Below the pieces are notes generated by a model, which saw only the letters and a program-made list of their open reading frames with translations, searched no databases and was not told the DNA's origin. The position numbers and the translations under genes were made by a program. A stretch of 64,000 nucleotides of DNA from CAZNHL01 sp964572965 (lineage in GTDB: Bacteria > Bacteroidota > Bacteroidia > Cytophagales > UBA9547). Where the stretch lies: assembly GCA_964572965.1 (NCBI GenBank), contig CAZNHL010000007.1:1-64000 (forward strand), read 5' to 3'. This document shows positions 58,589-64,000 of the stretch, piece after piece (position 1 is the stretch's first letter; every line of letters starts with the position of its first letter).

Positions 58589-59881
58589 ATGGATTTCTTC
58601 TCCTGGATCATTCATATTCCTATTCTGGCCTGGTTGTCATGGCGCTTTTATTTAAAGCAGCAGGCTAACCCGTTGGCGTTTTGCTATTGGCCGGCATTGG
58701 GCTTGAAGTTGCTGGCTGGAATAGCCCTCAATTTGGTTTATTTCTACTATTACAAGGAAGGAGATCTTATTTTTTATATAGAAAAGGTACAGGCAGCTAT
58801 CGGTTTGCTAAAAACAGAGCCGTCGGTAGTCATTAGTTTTATATTTACAGATTATTTTCCTGAGAGTTATAGAGGTATTCTAGGTGTTTTAGAGAATGCC
58901 CCCAGAGCTTTGTTTTTTTTCAAATACCTCATTGTGGTTTTTGCTCTTTGCCTGAATAACTATTGGATAGCTGGTTTTTATTTGTCATTTCTGTCTTTTA
59001 TTACTGTTTTTAAATTGGCCGGAAGCCTGGTTGATAATTACCGGGGAAGCACTATACCTGCCCTGATAGCTTTTTTGTTTTGGCCTCCTTTTTTGTTTTG
59101 GTCTTCAGGATTAATGAAAGATGCATTAACGATTACGTGTATTGCCTGGCTTGTTGATGCTTTTTTAAATAAGAAAAAAGTGTCCTGGATTGTGTGGCTA
59201 AGTTTGTTGCCGGTGACTTATCTTTTGTTTAAGGTTAAGTTTTACTACGTTATTGTACTGCCATTACTTATAGGGCTGACTTTTGCAAAAGGTGTGGGAC
59301 AACGGTTTTCTTCAGCTACAAAGGTATTGATCATGTTTGGTTTAGGGTTGGTGTTCATGCTGCCTTTTATATTTATGAATGAATACCTTAATCCTGCAGA
59401 TTTTTTAAAGCAGGTAATAATCAATCATAATAGCAGTATTGGCAGCTATTTTGCTAAAACCGGTATAGCAGAGACCTTTGTCGCTTTTCCCGATCTGAGT
59501 GCAAATGTATGGAGTATGCTGTTTTATACTCCGAAAGCGCTGTTTACAGGTTTGTTTGAACCCCTTTGCTGGAATACAGCAAGCGCTTTGCAATTGCTTG
59601 ATGGCCTTGTTAATTTAATGGTTCTGACTGTCTCCGTTTATGCTTTGACGTTCTTTTTTCTCAAAAAAGGAAAGAAAGCCCTAAGTCTGGATTTTATAGC
59701 CGTCGGGGTTTATGTATTGATTATGGCAGTATTACTTACTTTGGCTTCCCCTTCTTTAGGCACATTAACGAGATATAGAATAGGATTTATGCCATTCTAT
59801 ATGTTTATGATTTTAAATGCTTTTGATTGGCGCAGATCTGAAGTTTTTTTAAGATCAATTTTGACCATAAAAGTTAATTGA
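58589..59881 (+). CDS. Polytopic membrane protein of unknown function
   Basis: 430 aa with roughly ten to twelve hydrophobic segments. A conserved-looking periplasmic stretch (YYYKEGDLIFYIEKVQAAI), FWPPFLFWSSGLMKDALT and a polar loop KTGIAETFVAFPDLSANVWS are visible. The kind of loops and the F-WSSG-KD motif recall membrane glycosyltransferase or O-antigen polymerase-like proteins, but I recognise no family with confidence. ATG at 58589. No obvious partners beside it; the next gene has its own leader. Confidence 0.75.
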   Translation: MDFFSWIIHIPILAWLSWRFYLKQQANPLAFCYWPALGLKLLAGIALNLVYFYYYKEGDLIFYIEKVQAAIGLLKTEPSVVISFIFTDYFPESYRGILGVLENAPRALFFFKYLIVVFALCLNNYWIAGFYLSFLSFITVFKLAGSLVDNYRGSTIPALIAFLFWPPFLFWSSGLMKDALTITCIAWLVDAFLNKKKVSWIVWLSLLPVTYLLFKVKFYYVIVLPLLIGLTFAKGVGQRFSSATKVLIMFGLGLVFMLPFIFMNEYLNPADFLKQVIINHNSSIGSYFAKTGIAETFVAFPDLSANVWSMLFYTPKALFTGLFEPLCWNTASALQLLDGLVNLMVLTVSVYALTFFFLKKGKKALSLDFIAVGVYVLIMAVLLTLASPSLGTLTRYRIGFMPFYMFMILNAFDWRRSEVFLRSILTIKVN

Positions 59882-59951
59882 TTACAGAAATACAATAAAA
59901 ATTTGTAAAATTGCGTTAATCAGAAACTAAAGTTTTTAATATCAGTTCCCA

Positions 59952-62240
59952 ATGAAGAAAATTTGGCTTTGTCCCTTTTTAGTATCATCTTTTTATATAA
60001 CCTCTTGTAAGGTCTCCGATAAAAGTAAAGCAACTTCGAATCAGCCAGAAGCTGTTATTGAAACAATAGGCGGGAAATCTGTTACTACTTCAGATTTTAA
60101 ATATGTCTACAATAAGAATAATTCGAATTCTCCGGATGCTTATACCGATAAAAGTGTTAGGGACTATTTGCTGCTTTATACAAATTTCAGATTAAAAGTA
60201 CAGGAAGGAGAGAAGCTTGCTTTAGATACCAGCCAGTCATTTAAAAATGAATTGAATGGATATAAAAAACAATTGGCTCAGCCTTATCTGAAGGAGAAAG
60301 AAGTTACAGACAGATTAGTAAAAGAGGCATATGACAGATCTAAAGAAGAAGTAAAAGCTTCCCATATTCTGATAAAGCTTGCTGAAGACGCAGAGCCTAA
60401 AGATACTTTGATTGCTTATAATGAGATAATTTCTATACGTAAGAAGGCTATTGCCGGTGAAGATTTCGGTCAATTGGCTAAGCAATATTCCCAGGACCCT
60501 TCTGCTCAGACTAATAAAGGTGATTTAGGCTATTTTACTGCTTTACAAATGGTTTATCCTTTTGAAAATGCAGCGTTTACTACTAAACCGGGGGATATTT
60601 CGTTCCCGGTAAGGACACGTTTCGGATATCATATACTGAAAGTGTATGACAAGAGAGCTTCTCAAGGGCAAGTAAAAGTAGCTCATATCATGGTTCGTTA
60701 CAACGAAGGTGGTTCTGAGGAGGATTCTTCTGCAGCAAGAAACCGTGTTAATGAAATTGCTACTAAATTAAATCAGGGAGAATCGTGGGATTTGCTTTGT
60801 GCACAATTCTCAGAAGATACAAGAACTAAAGGGAATAAAGGTGAACTAGACTGGTTTGGTACCAACCAAATGTTCCCTGCATTTGAAGAAGCTTCCTTCA
60901 AGCTGAAAAACAAAGGAGATATTACTTCTGCAGTTCAGACTCCTTATGGCTTTCACTTAATTAAATTGATTGATAAGAAAGGTTTGGAACCTTTTGAAAA
61001 AATGGAAGCTCAGTTAAAAACAAAGGTGTCAAAAGATTCGCGTTCAGAAGTGAATCAACTGGCTTTGTTGGATCGTCTTAAAAAAGAAAATAAACTTGTA
61101 GAAAATAAGAAGTCTTATGATTGGGCTTTAACAAAGGCTGATTCTAATCTTACAACAGGTAAATGGGATTTCAATGCTAACGATAAAGAATTAGGGAATT
61201 CATTATTCACTATTAATAATAAGAAATATACAGTTGGAGATTTCTTTACTTATTTAAAGTCTAATCAGTCGGCACGTCGTGGACATACGCCTGGTTTTGC
61301 AATGTCTTCATTGTATAAAACCTATCTGAATGCATCCTTGATCAGTTATGAGGAAGAGCATTTGAGTGAGAAATATAATGATTATAAAATGCTTGTAAAG
61401 GAATACCGTGATGGTATTTTGTTATTCCAGTTGATGGAAGACAATGTTTGGACTAAAGCTATCACCGATACGGTAGGGTTAAAGAAGTATTTCAGCGAAA
61501 ATCGTGATAAATACAAATGGACTGAAAGAGCTGATGTTGTTATTTATAATGCAGCTAGCCAGCAAATTTTAGATGAAACCAAAGCTTATTTAAAGCAAAA
61601 CCTGTATCCTGTTCAGGACATTAAAGTTGAAAGTATTAAGTTTAACAGCAAGGCTACTACATTGGCCGAAACAGAAACAAAACAACTGGATCAACTTGCT
61701 ATTGCTTTAGCTAAAGACAAGCATTTATATGCGCAGCTGAATATTGAAACACCTAAGACGGAGAAAGTTGCTGTTTCTAAAAAACGTTTGGCAGAGGTTA
61801 AAACATATCTTAAGAATAAAGGGGCAGATACAACTCGTCTTACTTTGAATACTTTGGCTGGTCCGGCTGCTTTGAAAGAGCCATTGGCCACGTTCAAATT
61901 TTATTCAAATTCTAAAAAGGCATTGGAAAAACTGTTGAACAAAGGCAATGCACTGAACTTACAAATTACTGAAGGTAAGTTTGAGAAAAATGCTAATGAA
62001 TTTCTGAACCAGACAGAATGGAAAACAGGAGAAAGCACCGTTGATTTCAATGGCAGAAAGGTATTCATTATTGTAAAAAATATCGAAACTCCAAGAAATA
62101 AAGAGTTTGAAGAAACGAGAGGTCAGGTAATTTCAGATTACCAAAACTATCTGGAAAAGACCTGGATCGAAAAGTTGAGAAAAGAAAATCCGGTTGTTGT
62201 AAATGATGATCAGGTGAAATCTCTGATCAAACAACAATAG
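59952..62240 (+). CDS. Lipoprotein peptidyl-prolyl isomerase (parvulin/PpiC type)
   Basis: 762 aa. The signal sequence ends in a lipobox (YITSC, Cys19), so it is probably membrane-anchored in the periplasm. Two PpiC domains follow a SurA-like N-terminal region: KASHILIKLAEDAEPKDT with QDPSAQTNKGDLGYF (about 137-235), and KVAHIMVRYNEGGSEEDSS with GNKGELDWFG (about 243-340). A long C-terminal part (350-762) lacks recognisable motifs. It assists folding of exported proteins. The second isomerase gene lies downstream behind a separate promoter. Confidence 0.92.
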   Translation: MKKIWLCPFLVSSFYITSCKVSDKSKATSNQPEAVIETIGGKSVTTSDFKYVYNKNNSNSPDAYTDKSVRDYLLLYTNFRLKVQEGEKLALDTSQSFKNELNGYKKQLAQPYLKEKEVTDRLVKEAYDRSKEEVKASHILIKLAEDAEPKDTLIAYNEIISIRKKAIAGEDFGQLAKQYSQDPSAQTNKGDLGYFTALQMVYPFENAAFTTKPGDISFPVRTRFGYHILKVYDKRASQGQVKVAHIMVRYNEGGSEEDSSAARNRVNEIATKLNQGESWDLLCAQFSEDTRTKGNKGELDWFGTNQMFPAFEEASFKLKNKGDITSAVQTPYGFHLIKLIDKKGLEPFEKMEAQLKTKVSKDSRSEVNQLALLDRLKKENKLVENKKSYDWALTKADSNLTTGKWDFNANDKELGNSLFTINNKKYTVGDFFTYLKSNQSARRGHTPGFAMSSLYKTYLNASLISYEEEHLSEKYNDYKMLVKEYRDGILLFQLMEDNVWTKAITDTVGLKKYFSENRDKYKWTERADVVIYNAASQQILDETKAYLKQNLYPVQDIKVESIKFNSKATTLAETETKQLDQLAIALAKDKHLYAQLNIETPKTEKVAVSKKRLAEVKTYLKNKGADTTRLTLNTLAGPAALKEPLATFKFYSNSKKALEKLLNKGNALNLQITEGKFEKNANEFLNQTEWKTGESTVDFNGRKVFIIVKNIETPRNKEFEETRGQVISDYQNYLEKTWIEKLRKENPVVVNDDQVKSLIKQQ

Positions 62241-62260
62241 GTTCAAAGAAATAAAAAAGT

Positions 62261-62293
62261 TAAGCCCTTCGTCATTGGCGAGGGGCTTATTTT
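62261..62293 (+). terminator. Terminator after the lipoprotein isomerase gene
   Basis: TAAGCCCTTCG (62261-62271) and CGAGGGGCTTA (62279-62289) pair with one mismatch, followed by T-rich sequence. Confidence 0.85.
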
Positions 62294-62311
62294 TACTTTC
62301 CTGCCTGAAAA

Positions 62312-62342
62312 TTCGTCCTTAAAGGGCGATTTACTATCTTTG
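62312..62342 (+). promoter_or_regulatory. Promoter of the surA-like gene
   Basis: TTCG (62312-62315; consensus TTTG), 19 bases, TATCTTTG (62335-62342), a full match to TAnnTTTG. The start codon lies 25 bases downstream. Confidence 0.6.
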
Positions 62343-62367
62343 AATTATTATTACTATATCGCGCAAA

Positions 62368-63768
62368 TTGAAAGCTTATAAATTAATTTACAGTTTCCTG
62401 GTTATAGCAGTTGCTATGTGGTCTGAGCAAAATGCTTATGCCCAGGATTCTACTGGTACGCAAAGTATTTTATTGGTTCAAAATCAAAAGCAGCCAAGAA
62501 CACTGGTGCTTGATAAGATTATAGCGAAGGTTGATAACCATATTGTACTTAAATCTGAGTTGGATGTTGCTTATCTTCAGTCAGTTGCTTCCGGCCAGAA
62601 GGCCAATAAAGACCTTAAGTGTGAAGTATTACAGAGCTTAATTATCAATAAAATGTTGATGGCTAAGGCTGATATTGACTCTATTTCTATTGATGAGAAA
62701 ACAGTAGAAGATCAATTGGAGCGTCGTATGCAATACTTCATTTCTCAGATAGGTTCTGAAAAGAAACTGGAAGAGTACTATAATAAGTCTATTTTGCAAT
62801 TGAAAAGTGATATGCGTGGTTCTGTGAAAGAGCAGATGCTTATTCAGAAAATGCAGGACCACATTACCGCTAAAGTAAAAGTTACACCAGGGGAGGTAAA
62901 AGCATTTTTTAATGATATCCCGAAGGATAGTTTACCTTATTTCTCTACAGAAGTGCAAGTAGGTCAAATTGTAAAATTACCTACCGTAAGCAAAAATCAA
63001 AAGGAAGTTGCCCGTCAGAAGCTGCTGGATATAAGAACACAGATTTTGGAGAATGGCGCTAATTTTGGAGAAATGGCCAAAAGATATTCTGAGGATTATG
63101 GATCTGCCCGTTTCGGGGGAGATCTGGGCTATATGAATAAAGGCGATTTGGTTCCTGAGTATGAAGCAGCATCGTTGAAAATGAAAGCAGGAGATATTTC
63201 TATGCCGGTAGAGTCTCAGTTTGGTTTTCACCTGATTCAGTTGATTGACCGTCGTGGTTCTCAGTTTAGCACGCGACATATTTTGATTAAGCCAAGCTCG
63301 TCTCAGAATGATGTGGGCGAAGCCATGAATTTCCTTGACAGTCTTGCAACAAAAATTTTGCAGGATTCTATTTCTTTTGAAAAGGCCGCCAAGGATTATT
63401 CTGATGATAAAATGTCTGGCGAGCAAGGTGGTATGTTTAAAGATACAGAAACAGGAAGCACATTTGTGCCTTTAGAAAAGCTTGATCCTGTAATTTTCTT
63501 CATCATAGACACCATGAAAGTAGGTAATATTACTAAGCCACAACCATTTAGAATGGCTGATAATAAAGAAGCTGTAAGGATTATTTATTATAAAAGTAAA
63601 GTATTACCCCATCAGGCAAATTTGAAGGACGATTACCAGAAAATTTATAATGCAACAATCGCTGAAAAGAAGGATGAAGTGTTGCAAAGCTGGTTTGAAA
63701 AAACACACGGAGAAGTATTTATAGATATCGATCCGGAATTTAAGAATTGTAAGATCTTACAGGAGTAG
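62368..63768 (+). CDS. SurA-like periplasmic peptidyl-prolyl isomerase
   Basis: 466 aa from a TTG at 62368 (signal peptide ending NAYAQ). The SurA N-terminal domain (LDKIIAKVDNHIVLKSELD, about 48-66) precedes two parvulin domains: VQVGQIVKLPTVSKNQKE with YSEDYGSARFGGDLGYM (about 198-295), and STRHILIKPSSSQND with YSDDKMSGEQGGMF (about 305-405). Chaperone and isomerase for outer-membrane proteins in the periplasm. Followed after 6 bases by a MoxR-type ATPase gene. Confidence 0.93.
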   Translation: MKAYKLIYSFLVIAVAMWSEQNAYAQDSTGTQSILLVQNQKQPRTLVLDKIIAKVDNHIVLKSELDVAYLQSVASGQKANKDLKCEVLQSLIINKMLMAKADIDSISIDEKTVEDQLERRMQYFISQIGSEKKLEEYYNKSILQLKSDMRGSVKEQMLIQKMQDHITAKVKVTPGEVKAFFNDIPKDSLPYFSTEVQVGQIVKLPTVSKNQKEVARQKLLDIRTQILENGANFGEMAKRYSEDYGSARFGGDLGYMNKGDLVPEYEAASLKMKAGDISMPVESQFGFHLIQLIDRRGSQFSTRHILIKPSSSQNDVGEAMNFLDSLATKILQDSISFEKAAKDYSDDKMSGEQGGMFKDTETGSTFVPLEKLDPVIFFIIDTMKVGNITKPQPFRMADNKEAVRIIYYKSKVLPHQANLKDDYQKIYNATIAEKKDEVLQSWFEKTHGEVFIDIDPEFKNCKILQE

Positions 63769-63774
63769 TACGAT

Positions 63775-64000
63775 ATGGAGAATAAAAATGAAGTTCAATT
63801 AGCTGATGAGTTCAGTCAGTCTTTTCAAAAGCTTACAACTGAGATTCATAAAGTAATTATAGGTCAGGACGATGTAGTGAAGCTTGTTCTGACTGCTATT
63901 TTTAGTAAAGGACATTGCTTGCTTGTAGGTGTGCCAGGTCTTGCCAAGACGTTGTTGATTCAGACAATTTCTTCGGCATTAGACCTTGATTTTAACAGAA
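63775..64000 (+). CDS. MoxR-family AAA+ ATPase, N-terminal part (runs off the window)
   Basis: The ATG at 63775 opens a frame that continues to the window edge (75 codons seen). KLTTEIHKVIIGQDDVVKLVL and GHCLLVGVPGLAKTLLIQTIS (Walker A GVPGLAKT) match the MoxR group, which act as chaperone-like ATPases often paired with VWA proteins. Six bases after the surA-like gene, so probably cotranscribed. The rest cannot be judged. Confidence 0.9.
   Translation, partial: MENKNEVQLADEFSQSFQKLTTEIHKVIIGQDDVVKLVLTAIFSKGHCLLVGVPGLAKTLLIQTISSALDLDFNR

Overview
The window is a chromosomal segment of a Bacteroidota bacterium, most likely of the Cytophagia. The evidence is the set of phylum-typical families (DUF6089/PorG-like, DUF3078, DUF2911, DUF2851, DUF4332, DUF983), a Skp pair behind BamA, a short protein with a type IX secretion-like C-terminus, TTG-N19..22-TAnnTTTG promoters, start codons without Shine-Dalgarno sequences, and AT-rich spacers. 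It contains two 10-N scaffold gaps, at 11244-11253 and 20821-20830. Each splits a gene that can be reconstructed from sequence still present beside the gap. I saw no rRNA, tRNA or CRISPR array.

Layout. 1-710: decayed REP-type Y1 transposase with its own palindrome, and a strong terminator. 741-4268: smc. 4534-8150: small membrane protein, polyprenyl synthetase and two glycosyltransferases (GT9, GT2). 8107-12131, minus strand: methyltransferase, polysaccharide deacetylase (gap 1) and a fused GT4-GT4 protein, apparently an envelope polysaccharide operon. 12405-18251: ruvB, a short secreted protein, a fused Dpp/Opp-type ABC ATPase and RNase R. 18310-20125 is the most accessory-looking part: two orphan small genes, a DUF559 nuclease gene flanked by three copies of a two-hairpin GC-rich repeat, and a tyrosine phosphatase remnant cut off by a REP-like palindrome. 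20122-21692: glutamate-synthase-like FMN protein (gap 2). 21830-25708: thioredoxin, ArsR regulator, TauE exporter, persulfide dioxygenase-rhodanese and two YeeE/YedE proteins, a coherent sulfane-sulfur/sulfite handling cluster.

25715-31000: DUF983, DUF2911, two alpha/beta hydrolases, pdxJ, YqeY-like and CvpA. 30711-38687: the Bacteroidota envelope cluster CBS protein, nadK, two PorG-like proteins, uppS, bamA and two Skp-like chaperones, linking lipid carrier synthesis, outer-membrane protein assembly and probably type IX secretion. 39995-44966: TPP riboswitch, thiS, thiC, a START-like protein, a TenI/ThiE-like protein, thiD and thiE; thiG, thiH and thiF are not here. 45020-48539, minus strand: DUF3078, mscL, MEKHLA, DUF4332 and tsaD. 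48546-56905: tamB, photolyase, recA, DUF2795 and an ABC ATPase. 57072-64000: DUF2851, an unrecognised polytopic membrane protein, two parvulin-type isomerases (periplasmic folding) and the start of a MoxR ATPase.

The two most unusual signals are (i) the DUF559 gene inside inverted copies of a two-hairpin element whose small stem shows compensatory base changes, and (ii) several short tandem repeats placed directly before start codons, always in the sense direction, with the same repeat family reused at unrelated genes.
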